64,000 nt of DNA, taken from contig JAKOON010000089.1 in the NCBI GenBank assembly GCA_022577435.1, positions 46,001 to 110,000 on the forward strand, given 5' to 3'. Both the position numbers and the translations under genes were made by a program. Below the pieces are notes generated by a model that saw nothing but the letters and a program-made list of their open reading frames with translations, did not search any database and was not told the origin of the DNA. Origin of the DNA: Embiotoca jacksoni. Taxonomy: Eukaryota > Chordata > Actinopteri > Embiotocidae. Positions 34,164 through 45,987 of the stretch are shown piece by piece (the first letter of the stretch is position 1; every line of letters begins with the position of its first letter).

Positions 34164-35000
34164 CAGAGCTGTTTCTGTGCTATGATGAACTCTAAAGACT
34201 GAACATCTTCAAACAGATCATTCCTTTGGAAATGATCACAAAGTTGATTTGAAACAACTTTTTCAAGGATTTTAGAAATAAACGTCAGGTTGTAAATTGG
34301 TCTGTAGTTTCCTAAAACAGCTGATCAAGAGTCGGCTTTTTAAGTGAAGGTTTAATTACAGCCACTTTAAAAGCCTGCGGTACATAGCTGGTTACAATAG
34401 ATAGGTTAATCTGATCTAATATGGAAGTATTAATTAAAGGGAAGACTTCCTTAAAAAGTTTAGTTGGGATGAGATCTAACTAGAGGATCCAGATGAAGAA
34501 ATAATTCTAGTTAACTCAGAGAGCTCAACAGGAGAGAAATGTTCCAAGTTTACATCTGGTCCTACAGTTGCTTCCAGGGCTGCTGTTGCTTAACATCACA
34601 TCAGTGATGGTGTCAGGAAGGGTCGGCCCGATTCTCTCCCTGATAGTAAGAATTTTATTAGTAAAGAAGTTAATGAAGTCATTACTGCTGAGAGCTGAAT
34701 GAATAGAGGACTTAACAGAACTGGGACTCTTTGTCAGCCTGCTACAGTGATGAAAAGAAACCTGGGGTTGTTCTTGTTGTCCTCTATTAATGATGAATAA
34801 TATAAAGTCCTGGCCTTACGAAGAGCTTTCTTATATAATATTAGACTATCCTTCCAGGCAGGTGAAATTCTTCTAAATTAGCGGAACTCCATTTCCTTTC
34901 CATCTTTCTAGTCGCTGCCTAGCAGAGCGTAGTTCTGAGTTGTACCACGGAGACAACTTCCTCTGGTTCATGACTCTCTTCTTCAGAGGGGCGACATCAT

Positions 35001-35925
35001 CTAGAGTTGTAGCAGAGATACTGCAGTGTTTTCTACCAGATGATCCACTAGTGTGGGACTAAGATCAACGTAGATGTCTTCCACTGCTTTAACACACGGC
35101 ATCGAAGAGGATAAACATGTAACTGCTTCCTTAAACTTGGCCACGACATCATCTGACAGACATCTACTGTAGTGGGATTTATTCCCACATGCTGTGTAGT
35201 CCATTATTGGAACTTCAGATGTTAATAAGAAGTGGTCCGACAAAACAGGGTTTGGAGGAAATACTATTACATTTTCAGTTTCCATCCCATACAACAGAAC
35301 CAGATGGAGGGTGTGGTTACCATGGCGACAGGGTTTATTTACATCCTGATAAAAGCCTATAGAATCTAATAATGAGCTGAAAGTAGAACTGAGGCTGTCG
35401 TTGTCCACGTCAACATGAATGTTAAAGTCTCCCACTATCATCACTTTATCTGAACTCAGCACTAAATCTGATCAAAAGTCAGAGTTCAGTTAGAAACTCT
35501 GAATAAGGACCAGGTGGGAGATAAACAACAACAATACAATCTGTTTCTCTGCTTTCCAGTTTGGGTGAGAGACTAAGAGTCAGACTCTCAAATGATTTAT
35601 AACTAAGTTTAGGCTTTGGATTAATTGATAAACTTGAGTGGAAGATTGCTGCCACTCCTCCTCCTCCTCCTCCTCTTTCTCCTCCTCCTCCTCCTCCTCC
35701 TGAATCTCTAGGAATATGATAATGAATATGACTGGGAGGAGTTGCTTCATTAATCCTAACATATTCTTCCTGTTGCAGCCAGGTCTCTGTGAGACAGAGT
35801 AAATCAATCTGATGATCAGTTATCAAGTCATTTACTAACAGAGATTTAGACCAGAGAGATCTCATATTTAATAATCCGCTTTTAATTGTCAGATTTTTTT
35901 GATCCATGAATTTGGTAGGATCCAT
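35001..35925 (-). pseudogene. Apurinic-type endonuclease domain of the LINE (frameshifted)
   Basis: The domain nicks target DNA. The first part contains GLLNMRSLWSKSLLVNDLI, LLCLTETWLQQEEYVRIN and ESRETDCIVVVYLPPGPYS. After a frameshift at about 35463-35479 it continues with VMIVGDFNIHVDVDND (35409-35434 carries the GDFN box) and NPVLSDHFLLTSEV, the SDH box. A run of CTC trinucleotides at 35654-35700 encodes an unusual Gly/Glu-rich insert in the middle of the domain, which would disturb folding. Confidence 0.87.
35654..35700 (+). repeat. (CTC)n expansion inside the LINE endonuclease
   Basis: Two CTC runs separated by TTTCTC. On the coding strand they give poly-Gly with a Glu-Arg interruption. 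Confidence 0.9.
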
Positions 35926-36479
35926 TTTTATTCCATTTTTATTGATAGAGCTTTTCTTGAGTTTTTTTTAAATATAGGTGGTCTGGGTACAGACACAACC
36001 TCTACAGGATGTTGAAGGTTTTGGGTGAGTGACAGCTCTAAAGAAGCTGCAGAGGAGCTGTAAGACTGCAGCTCTGCGTCCTGGCCTCAACCCTGGATGT
36101 CAGGTTTTAGGGCTGTTAAGAGACACGGCCATGTTTCTAGAAAGAAGAGCTGCACCATCCAAAGTAGGATGGATGCCGTCTCTCCGGATCAGACCAGGTT
36201 TCCCCCAGAAAGTATTCCAGTTGTTAATGAAGCCCACATTGTTAGCGGGACATCACCTCGACAACCAGCGGTGAAGTGAAGACGTACGGCTAAACATATC
36301 ATCACTGGTCCGGTTAGAAAGGGGTCCAGAGAAAACTAGAGTCCCACGTTGTTTTTGAAAAGTTTCACACCGATTCCACGTTAACTTTAGTGACCTCTGA
36401 TTGGTGTAACCGGGTGTCGTTACTGCCGACGTTAATAACAATCTGACTGGATTTACGATTAGCCTTAGTCAGCAGTTTC

Positions 36480-36655
36480 AGGTTTGATTCAATATCGCCC
36501 GCTCTGTCCCCTGGAAGACATCTGACTCTGTCCCCTGGAAGACATCTGACTCTGTCCCCGGAAACACATCTGACTCTGGCCCCGGGAAGACATCTGACTC
36601 TGGCCCCTGGAAGACATCTGTCTCTGGCCCCGGAAAGACATCTGTCTCTGTCCCC
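36480..36655 (-). repeat. 24-bp tandem repeat within ORF1
   Basis: About seven copies of cccctggaagacatctgactctgt on the plus strand. In the coding direction it inserts an octapeptide GDRVRCLP / GARVRCLP repeat just upstream of the VNVGSND block. It keeps the frame and may be a tolerated expansion. Confidence 0.93.
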
Positions 36656-36949
36656 TGGTTTCACTAACTTCATGTTAAATAGAGTCTCCAATAACCAGAG
36701 TTGGTTTCTCAGCAGATATTTCACAGAATGTGGAACATCAGTTGGAGACGTGAAGGTCGGTGGTGAACCGTGGGCTTCTTCTTGGGACGATGTCTCCTTC
36801 GTACTGTCCCCCAGCCGCCCGGCTGTTCGGGTGCTGCGGGGGACCGGTTAACTAAACCTGTATCCTGGACAGCTGTACACCCCCCCCCTCCTCCCTGAGA
36901 AGGTCCTACAGCTTGCTGGTTATTTAGCATGGTGCACAGCAGTGATTCT

Positions 36950-37060
36950 AATTCTGTGACCCTGGAGCCCTAACTACACTACTTCTCCTCCTCCTGCTCC
37001 TCCTCCTCCTCCTCGGTGACCCTGGCCTCCAGAGCCCTAACTACACTACATTTATTACAG
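36950..37060 (-). repeat. Local duplication and (CTC)n tract near the start of ORF1
   Basis: 'gccctaactacactac' and 'gtgaccctgg' each occur twice, at about 36955-36983 and 37015-37048, on either side of a CTC/CTG run. On the coding strand the duplication introduces the two TAG stops in ORF1. Confidence 0.8.
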
Positions 37061-37252
37061 GTAGCATTATCATTAAGGGAGGCAGGGTCGTAACTAAACA
37101 TGTCACAGCAGGAAAAACAAGACGAGGAGGAGGGAGAGAGGGAAGACATTGCTAACTGCTAAGCTAGCAGTACCAAAACACCAAGTTAAGAGAGTTTACA
37201 TCTGCTATTGTGACCAGCATGCATCCCCCCGGATGCTAATGCTAAGCTTGCA

Positions 37253-39217
37253 ATGAAGGAACTGCATGCTGCCATTCGCAAACTACAGACTAAACACCCG
37301 GAGGCAGCCTTTATTGTTGTGGGTGACTTCAACCACTCCAACCTGAAGTCTGTACTCCTCAAATTTTACCAACATGTCTCCTGCCCCACTCGAGGAGACA
37401 AGACCTTGGACCATGTTTACACCAACATGACTGAGCCTACAAAGCCATTCCCCTCCCCCACCTGGGACAGTCGGACCATCTCTCATTGTTCCTACTCCCC
37501 AAGTACACACCACTCATCAAACGTGAGCAACCAGCAGTGAGAACAGTTGAAGTGTGGCCAGAGAGAGCAGACTCTACACTACAGCACCGGTTTCAACACA
37601 CGGACTGGAGTATGTTTGCCACTCAGGCCACCTTGGACTCCCACACGGACATAGACTCCTTTGCCTCCTCCGTTCTGGACTACATCAGCACCAACATCAA
37701 TAGTGTCACTTTCCTCAAACACATTACAATGTTCCCAAATCAGAAGCCGTGGATGAGCAGAGAGGTCCGTCTACTACTGAAGCTACGCGACACCGCCTTC
37801 AGATCAGGTGATGCGCAAGCCTCCAGCTCATCCAGAGCCAACCTGAAGAGGGGCATCAAGAGGGCCAAGCACAGCCACAAGCTACGGACTGAGTAGTACT
37901 TTAACAACAACCGACCCCCGACGCATGTGCAAGGCATCCGGGCCATTACGGATTACAAACCCTCCAACACCACCCCCCCCCCCCCCCAACCAGCAACGCC
38001 TCCCTCCCTGATGAGCTTAATAACTTTTATGCTCGCCTTGACAGGGACAACCAGGAGGCGGCCATCAAGACTGTGCCGCCTGCGGACCACCAGCAGACCA
38101 CCCTCTCCCCCACCGACGTGTGCACTGTGCTGAGCAGGATCACTGCACGTAAGGCTGCTGGCCCTGATGGCATCCCCGGACGTGTGCTCGAGGCCTGTGC
38201 TGGGCAGCTGACTGGGGTCCTGACTGACATCTTCAACCTGTCACTGGCCCAAGCAGCTGTACCCACATGCTTCAAAACCACCTAATCATGCCAGTGCCAA
38301 AACACTACACTGCAGCGAGCCTAAACGACTTCCGCTCTGTTGCACTTACCCCCATCATCATGAAGTGCTTCGAGAGGCTGGTCCTGGCTCATCTCAAAAC
38401 CTGCCTACCACCCACACTGGACCCCCTCCAATTCGCCTACCGCCAGAACAGGTGTACAGAGGACTCCATCTCCACAGCACTTCACTCTGCCCTCTCCCAC
38501 CTGGACAACAACAACAACACCTATGTGAGAATGCTGTTCATCGATTTCAGTTCATCATTCAACACCATCATCCCCTCCAAACTGAATACCAAACTAGGTG
38601 ACCTTGGCATCAACACCTCCCTCTGCAGCTGGATACTGGATTTCCTAACCAACAGACCCCAGTATGTTAGATTAGGCAATCACACCTCCTCTACCCTCAC
38701 CCTGAACACTGGCGTCCCACAGGGCTGTGTGCTGAGTCCTCTCCTCTACTCCCTGTTCACCTATGACTGCACGCCTGTACCTGGTTCCAATACCATTTTC
38801 AAGTTTGCAGGCGACACAACGGTGATGGGCCTCATCAACAACGATGAGTCGGCCTACAGGGAGGAGGTCTGGCATCTGGCGGTGTGGCGCGCCAACAACA
38901 ACCTTACATTCAAGACCGAAAAGACCAAAGATCTTATTGTGGACTTCAGAAAGACCAAATGCTGCACACACACCCCATCCATATCAATGGAACGGAGGTT
39001 GAGCGTGTCACCAGCTTTAGGTTTCTGGGTGTCCACATCTCAGAGGACTTCTCTTGGACCCTCAACACCTCAACCCTGGTCAAGAAGGCACACCAGAGTC
39101 TTTTCTTCCTGAGGAGACTGAAGAAAATCCACATCTCTCCTCTGATCCTGGTAAACTTCTACCGCTGCACCATCGTGAGCATCCTTACAAACTGCATCAC
39201 AGTTTGGTGGAGTCCTT
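37253..39217 (+). pseudogene. Second LINE (jockey/CR1/L2 group): endonuclease end and reverse transcriptase, inactivated
   Basis: The trace begins at the C-terminal half of the endonuclease (FIVVGDFNHSNLKSVL, CPTRGDKTLDHVYTN, and in another frame LGRSDHISLFLLPKYTPL). It continues with the linker (NQKPWMSREVRLLLKLRD) and the RT: ARKAAGPDGIPGRVLEACAG, DFRSVALTPIIMKCFERL, motif A MLFIDFSSSFNTIIPSKL, motif B NTGVPQGCVLSPLLYSLFTY. Motif C reads IFKFAGDTTVMG: the family's FADD has become FAGD (GGC at 38810-38812). Frameshifts occur at about 37500, 37895, 38280 and 38970. The text differs enough from the neighbouring minus-strand LINE to be another family. The 5' part is missing; the two elements meet head to head near 37200-37253. 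Confidence 0.9.
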
Positions 39218-39221
39218 ATGA

Positions 39222-39590
39222 TGGAGGTGTAGTCTTCACGTTGGAGGTGGAGTCTTCACGTTGGAGGTGGAGTCTTCAGTTTGGAGGTGGAGTCTCTACA
39301 TTGGAGGTGGAATCTTCACGGTGGAGTCTTTATGTTGGAGGTGGAGTCTCTACATTGGAGGTGGAGTCTACTTTCGGGTGGAGTCTTCAGTTTGGAGGTG
39401 GAGTCTCTATGTTGGAGGTGGAATCTTCACGGTGGAGTCTTTATGTTGGAGGTGGAGTCTTCACGTTGGAAGTGGAGTCTTCACGTTGGAGGTGGAGTCT
39501 TCACATCGGAGATGGAGTCTTTTTGTTGGAGGTGGAGTCTTCATGTTGGAGGTGGAGTCTTTATGTTGAAGGTGGAGTCTTCACATCGAC
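39222..39590 (+). repeat. 20-bp minisatellite at the 3' end of the second LINE
   Basis: The unit is ggaggtggagtcttcacgtt with variants and a few shortened copies (14 or 17 bp), about 18 units. It begins exactly where the RT C-terminal text (TVWWSPYDGG) loses similarity to the family. Longer blocks repeat, such as the unit set at about 39282-39345 and at 39381-39450. Confidence 0.93.
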
Positions 39591-40015
39591 ACTAACCTAG
39601 CTAATGTTCATTCTTTTGATGAGCATTAAGCATTAATATATGCATTGGTGTTTAATATATGTTTCATTAAATACAGGTTTTTACATTTAGCATTTCTAAC
39701 AAACATTTCCTCCGTCCTGCAGGTTCACGGCTGATTTCACATGCTGCTCTGTGTTTTTCTAACTGAACCTTCTACTCCATTCTGCTCTGAGACGGAGTGC
39801 ATTTACCACCTCATACTGTACCTCTGTTAGTGCAACACCTACTGATATTGCTTATGTACATGTCATGTATATATACTTTATGTATGCAGACTAAAGGACT
39901 TTTAAAACACTGTCCGCACCCACACAGTTGTGTTTGAATTATTCATGTCTGTTCTTGTGTAACACGGTTGCTACTGCGACACTTCAAGATCAATAAAGTG
40001 TTATCCTTGTTATCC
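39591..40015 (+). mobile_element. Likely 3' UTR tail of the second LINE
   Basis: The end 'atcaataaagtgttatcc' followed by 'ttgttatcc' resembles the short TTATCC-type tail repeats of teleost LINEs. It lies 3' of the RT in the right orientation. The intervening 350 bp is not coding. Confidence 0.55.
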
Positions 40016-43000
40016 ATTCACTCCATAACATATCACAGGGAAATATTGAAATATTTTATTCATTAAAAAAAAGATATGTTTACAGAAAAGCAATGTCTAC
40101 TGAGGGACTCTACTGACAGAACAAAGTTTCGAGAACATGTTTCTGTCCTGTTCCATTAAACATCTCCTTAGATTCATCCTGTGACCTTTTGAAGGATGCC
40201 TCCGGACAGCAGGTAAAAAAAAAGAGGATGTTGTGAGATGCTGCTGATGAAGAGGATTAGCAAGTAGAAGGGCAGCTCTTTACAAAATAAGTCTGTTGAA
40301 GGACTGCATGCTTTCACAGTTTGTGTTACAGGTGGGGATGGTCACCTGACTGTCGATACGTTGATTTAATCAACAAAAAGAACTGTAGATTTGAACATAC
40401 ATGACATTTTCCTGGCTAAAGCTATGACTGAACAATCAACTCTCAAACTGCACGTGTCATCACTAAAGAGCCTCACCAGGAGGGCTGCACATGAACTGGA
40501 GCACTTTGTTTACTGGCTCTGTTGAAAGTGTGAACCCCCACACACACACACACACACACCCTTGCTGCAGCCGTCATGATGATTTTTGCTGTGTATTTGT
40601 GCAGGGGAGCAGCTGTTATGACAGGCAGCACTCTGCCATGTACAACATGGATAACTACATGTCCACAGGTCAAGTAGTGAAGAGCTTCTATTTTCATACA
40701 ACACGCCTACCGCTCGGTAACAACCTGCTGCTGACAGTCAGGTCCACAAAAACAGGACAGTCGAAGAAAACAATAACCGTGTATTTAAAAATGATGAGGT
40801 TAAAAAAGTAAGATCTTTGGTTTTCAGTGGACACTGCTAGGATTTGGTGGGCGGGGCATCGTGTCCTATATATGGTACCAAAGATGGTCACTTCCTGCTC
40901 CGAACCTCTCCGGACAAAATCTGAACTGGAGGCTTCGTAGCGGTTTCAAACTGCTGCGGCCAACAACCCAAACGTCTTCCTCCATGCTGCACTGAAAGCC
41001 AGCATAAACTCAGGAAACAATTAACCATGGCGTCACCATGGAGACCGGCCAAGATGCTGACAGGCCAAACGCACCAACACAAACCCCCCCAACCCAAAAA
41101 TACACAGACACTAGGCAACGAATCTTCACACATGAAGCAACATTTAAACATGTAAAGCACATTGGAGAGAAGCGCACTCACTCCCAGCATGCACCAGGGT
41201 AAGAGCCCATCAACTGTATGAGAGGAACCGTTTTCATTTTCTTTAATGTTTTATGATATTTTTTTCTCTTTCTTTTTAACTTAATCAATTCTTACTGAAT
41301 ACAATTTAAATATATTAAATATGAGACAATTTAGAGTTTCCATTTAAATCAGCACACACCCTGGCTTGTGTGTGGCTGCACGTTGCTGCAGGTCTGTCTG
41401 ATACCTGCATGACAGAAGAACAGATTCAGGAGGAAAGCAAGCGTCGCCAGCGGTCCGATCCGCTGGTCGTCACCTTTAAAGCCCGTCTGCCGTTTGTCCC
41501 TCTGAGCCTCAGGAAGTCTGTCGGAACCTTTTACACTCCGATTGACGCTGCAGATTAAAGTACAGCGACCGGTGAGAGGGCGTCTGTCCTGGTGAATCCA
41601 CACAACTGCACAGATGAGGACACAACAAACATATGAATGAAGTCAGCTTAGGCCTGTCTGTCTCCTGAACGTGGAGGGGAAGGTGTTCTTCAGTGTAGTG
41701 AATCAGAGACGGGCAAGTTTCCTGGAGAGGAATCAGACGATTGACACTCCGGTCCAAAAAGATGGAATTCCTGGTTTTTGTCTCAGTGCTGTTAACTTTA
41801 TCTGGAGTGGGTTTGACTCTGACGTTAGTGACCACAGCGTGTGCAGGCGATTGTTTGGGAAACTGAAGAATAATTTAAAGTGGGCTAAGTTAATGATTGA
41901 GCATCGCGTCGGTTAAAGGAAAGTTAAGAAGAGGCATTTGTTGTAGGTGAGGAAGAAACTCCCTCTGAGTTAGATCAGCCAGTGAAGAGATGGTCCACGA
42001 GTGAGTTCAGTAGCTTACAAGAGACGTTACTGAAGGTTTCGCTGTTTCGTTACGTACGAGAGTAAACAAAAACCATGTGACTGCTTTATGTTTACAACTC
42101 ATCATCTGTCGGACCTCAAAAATTCAACACTGAGTGCCATTATGACAGCGACACTTATCGATTCAATGGTAGGACTTGTAACCGGTATGGACACACACTC
42201 AACCGAGCTGCAGCTGAGCAGCACGTGGCAGGTAACACACACACCACATCGCTAGCGTGTCCAAGGCGTGAGGCTGAGCTCTCGGTGGTTTCTTTCTTTG
42301 GTGTTCAAGCAAACCAAATATAGTGTTAGGTTGGGAACCTGTTGATTAGTGAGACATTTGGCAGATGGTAATATTAAGTCTGCTGACCTTTGTGGTGTTA
42401 TATCATTGATTTGAAACTTTGTGTGCACTGTAAAACATTGAATTGTTGACCTTAGAAAATGTGTCTTGGTTACCTCCTTTTGAGAGGACATGCTGTTTTC
42501 TCTTGCATTGTTTACCTCCCATGTACACCATGTTCAGAAGTCCTGCAACATTTTATAAATTAACTTCTAGTAAAATGTCATTAGTGCAAGTATGAAAAAT
42601 ATTTAATACAATATTTTACCATGCAAATGTAAATACACATTGTTTAGGATTGAATGTAAATTCACCTGAGTGTAACTGGTTCGTCAATATTCTCTGAATA
42701 CTTGTAGTTCCAGTTCCATTAACGGCTGTGAGACCCTGAGCCTTAATGGGTGTATTCAATCAGCAGTAATGGAGGCATTCACTTTCCGGGGGCTCGTAAA
42801 GGGTTAAGTTCACCACAGAAAGCTTTCACTTCAATAGGTCAAGAGAGTAAAGCAGTGCAACAAACAAATCAGAGAGGAACGCCTTCATCCATTTCTCTGA
42901 ACCCTCGATGACCCTTAATAAAGACAAACCTCATCCATTTGACCCACAGACCAGCAGCAGGGTGTTCTGTGGACGGCGTGCAGCTCTGGGACCATCACAA

Positions 43001-43246
43001 CGCACTCTGACAGAAACTGCTTGGAAAAACTGGTCGCCGCAGTTCGAGAAGGCTGCACATGCATTCATACATAACAATGCTATTTTAGGTAAGGTTTAAT
43101 AGTGAACAACTGCATGAACTGTAGCAATGCATCATGGGAAGGCTAAAGGTTGCATTTGTATTGAACAAAGTAAAACTTTTCATGCAAAACTACAATGGTG
43201 TCAACAGATTTCTCCATTTACACTGACAGAACTCCAGCTTCATGTT
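40016..43246. other. No gene recognised; one short piece of repeat X
   Basis: Open frames here (for example about 41370-41558 and 42908-43099) show no recognisable domain and no splice partners. A short CA run lies at 40539-40558. Bases about 40840-40955 are a diverged piece of dispersed repeat X, listed separately. Confidence 0.45.
40840..40955 (-). repeat. Dispersed repeat X, diverged fragment
   Basis: 'ggtgggcgggg', 'atggtcacttcctgctcc' and 'aaaatctgaactggaggctt' match, in the same order, 47567-47720 of repeat X copy 2. The flanks do not match. Confidence 0.6.
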
Positions 43247-43826
43247 GTTCACCCCAATTCCAGAAAAGTCAGGACGCTGTGTAAAATATAAATAAAAACA
43301 GAACGCAATGATTTGCAAATCCTATCAACCAATAATTAATTGAAAATTGTCCAAAGACAACATACCAAATGTTGAAATGGAGAATTTTTTTTAATTTTTT
43401 TTTTTTATGAAATATATCTTCTCATTGTGAATCTGATGCAGCAACACGTCTCTATAAAGTTGTTCCAGGATCATGTTCACCACTGAGCTGCATCAACTCT
43501 TCTTTTAACAACACTCTGGAAACCTTTGGGAACTGAGGAGACCAGTTTCTGGAGTTTTGAAAGTGAAATGTGGTCCCATTCTGGCCTGATAGAGGATTTC
43601 AGCTGCTCAACAGTTCAGGGTCTCCTTTGTTGTATTGTTCATGTCCTGATGCTCCAGATGTTTTCAATGATTGACAGGTCTGGACTGCAGGAGGCCAGTT
43701 TATCAGCGGACTCTTCCACTACTTCTTTGCAATTAAATATGTGTTTATGTAATTTGCAAATCATTACATTCAATTTATATTTACATTTTGCACAGCGTCC
43801 CAACTTCTTTGGAAACGAGGGTTGTA
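43247..43826 (-). mobile_element. Tc1-like copy B: internally deleted, MITE-like derivative
   Basis: Both terminal inverted repeats are recognisable: left 'aggacgctgtgtaaaatata' and 'aatgatttgcaaatcc', right 'atttgcaaatcattacattc' and 'acagcgtcccaacttctttg' ending 'gagggttgta'. Only about 240 bp of the 3' transposase region remains between them, in reverse orientation (43540-43735). At 580 bp it is a deletion derivative of the family seen at 49690-51200. Confidence 0.85.
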
Positions 43827-45493
43827 GATGCAATGATTTATTCTTCGTTACAATTAGAATTTCTGGTCAAAGGGGCAAACACAGTCTTAAGACCTGCAGT
43901 GTTGGCACACATTAATTCACGCTCACCTGGGATTCTGGCAACAGCAGCTTCCGCTCTCTGCTGCAGCTCCTCCTCCCCCTCAGTCGGCAGTAGACCAGAG
44001 ACGATCTGACTGCCACCAGTTTCACTCTCTGTCCTGTTCTTTGTCTTTCCTTTTCCATTTGGTTTGGCTCCACGTCTGTGAATCTTCTTTCAAATACACA
44101 CAGTTTTCTGAGAAAGCCGGCCTGACAGCTCGAACATGAGGTCAGGCAGTGAGTTGCCTTAAGAAATAGATCCCTGTGCTGTTAGCAGTGATGAGGGTGA
44201 AATTTCCTGCACTACACTACAATGGCTGTCATGATAAATTTAGCACATTGTACATTTGCTTGGCACTAATCCCATCAAGGACATTTACCAGCAGCAGCAG
44301 AATAACATAAATAAAACATGGCTGTACCCATAGCACCTACAGTACAAACCACTGCATTTTATCAGTTTTCAGAGGTACTTTAAGTTGATGTTTCTTTCAA
44401 TCAAACTTATTAAATAAGACTGATTGTAAACAACTACAAACCAGACAGACATTTGTTATAATAACTTATAGTACTTATATACCGTTGTTATTTTCTCTTT
44501 TGTTCAGTTTCATACATCACCTGAGATGTTTCATCATTCCATTTGTTTATTGGCTCTCTTGCATGACAAATGTTTTACAGATGATTGGAAAAGTAAAAAA
44601 TATGAATTAATTTCACTGTGAACATTTTATATCCTCCGGTGCTCTCCGGCAGCAGTGCACCTATTATCATCACTGAGTGTGTTTAAGTGTGCAAACATTT
44701 ATCACACCTGCTGTGTCTCCCCCACACACCCTCCACTCCAAACACTCCACTTCTGATCCTCTCTTTCCATAATGTTTCTTTCTGGTCTCAAACAAATTTG
44801 AACATATTTCTGTTTATTGTTTTACAGCTACTCATCTGTATTATAATGCACAGAAATCTCTGTCGCTCTGTCTGCATGTATGTTAGCACATATCTGTATT
44901 CGTCCCAATATCTCGACAACAGTTTGTCCCAGACTCGGTGGGTATGTTGTCGGGGACCCAAGGATGTGCACTGGTGAATTTGGTGTGATTTGGACACATG
45001 ACATGCGGGGGCGGAGTTACCGCCACGCAGCTGCAGTTCCAGAAAGCGTCCCAGTGGAGGGAGTTGAATGTGTTGTCACCTACTTCCACAGTGAGCTTTC
45101 AAGAAAGCGCATCAGATGAATGAACACAAAAAACTGTGTTGTGGTAAGGGCGAGCTTGAGAACATAGAGTATTAATAAAGAACCAAACTGATAAGAGTAT
45201 TCATAAAATGTAAAATGACATTTTAATCATACCTATCCCTATAGGTCCCTGCTGAAGTCTAAGTTTGAGTGAAAATACATAGATATTGCCATAATCCTCA
45301 CTAACCCTAACCCAGAAGAAACAAAAGTGAACATCATTGGCTGCTAATAGGTTCATCTAGTTTGCTGCTGTTAAGGTAAATCCTTCATAATGCATATTAA
45401 ATTGTCCAAGGTAATGGCAATAAAACAGCCATTTCAGCGCCAGGGATTCAAAAATAATACAATCATGATAAATATATAATCCCAGCATCCCAA
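43827..45493. other. No gene recognised
   Basis: AT-rich, unique-looking. Overlapping short open frames around 44880-45119 on both strands have no recognisable content. Confidence 0.45.
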
Positions 45494-45638
45494 TGAGGCA
45501 GAGTCTCTCAGCAAACTAGAAATAGTTCAACAATCTAAGAATAATGTTCCTCAATGTAAAACTACAAAGAATTAGTGGATTTCATTGTCTACGGTTCATA
45601 ATATCATTAAAAGATTCAGAGAATCTGGAGAAATTAAT
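45494..45638 (+). mobile_element. Tc1-like copy C, short fragment
   Basis: 'gaggcagagtctctcagca' is followed after a small deletion by 'ataatgttcctcaatgtaaa' and 'aagattcagagaatctggag', the HTH part of the transposase. The TAG stop shared with copies D, E and F is at 45573-45575. Confidence 0.88.
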
Positions 45639-45987
45639 CTAATTGGTTCTTTTACCAATAGTTTATGGTCCTTAAACTAAAAAAAATATACAATATGTGT
45701 TGGAGTGGCTCTGATCCACTGTTATTATCATTATCACTATGTACCATCTGAGTTCATTTATGTGGGATGGATTTCTGGAGGACAGCCCTGCTGAGTTTAA
45801 CATCATATATCCAGTCAGTCAGGAACCTGCTGTATCATCCCTCTGGTTTCCAAATGATCATTTACGTCAAACTCTGAGAGCGTTTAATCAGGTTGCTGAA
45901 GTACCCAGGGCCAATGGGAGATAACGACTCGTCTATAACACTTCAGTTATCCACAGCTCTGTAAACCGATCTGAAACACAGGTAGCA
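45639..45987. other. No gene recognised
   Basis: Short spacer between transposon fragments. A 61-codon open frame at 45739-45924 has no recognisable domain. Confidence 0.4.

Larger units (their letters stand above)
36100..37149 (-). pseudogene. LINE ORF1 with SGNH-esterase-like region
   Basis: The ATG at 37149 opens MSSLSPSSSSCFSCCDMFSY, followed by a Cys-containing knuckle (ATCNKCSVV) and a Leu/Glu-rich segment. This then runs into two in-frame TAG codons created by a local duplication at 36950-37030. The frame continues to SQIVINVGSNDTRLHQSEV (block with the G-S-N-D box) and, after frame changes, NVGFINNWNTFWGKP and RRDGIHPTLDGAALLSRN. The DGIH (36169-36180) matches the D-x-x-H catalytic box of SGNH hydrolases, and the stop is at 36100-36102. 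L2/CR1 ORF1 proteins with esterase domains are known in fish; their role in retrotransposition is not settled. Confidence 0.78.
31898..37200 (-). mobile_element. Nearly full-length L2/CR1-type LINE (minus strand)
   Basis: A non-LTR retrotransposon read from about 37200 down to 31898. Its order is ORF1 (37149-36100), endonuclease (35925-35001), a connector with frameshifts, reverse transcriptase (34163-32900) and a 3' UTR. The 3' end shows the widespread teleost phrase 'attcaattttatttata' and the sense-strand 'gaagaaacctcc' block in complement. Both ORFs are broken, so it is not autonomous. A foreign segment (about 32297-32635) and 37-bp repeats sit in the 3' UTR. I place it in the L2/CR1 group from the RT text and the esterase-like ORF1; the exact clade needs a tree. 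Confidence 0.88.
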
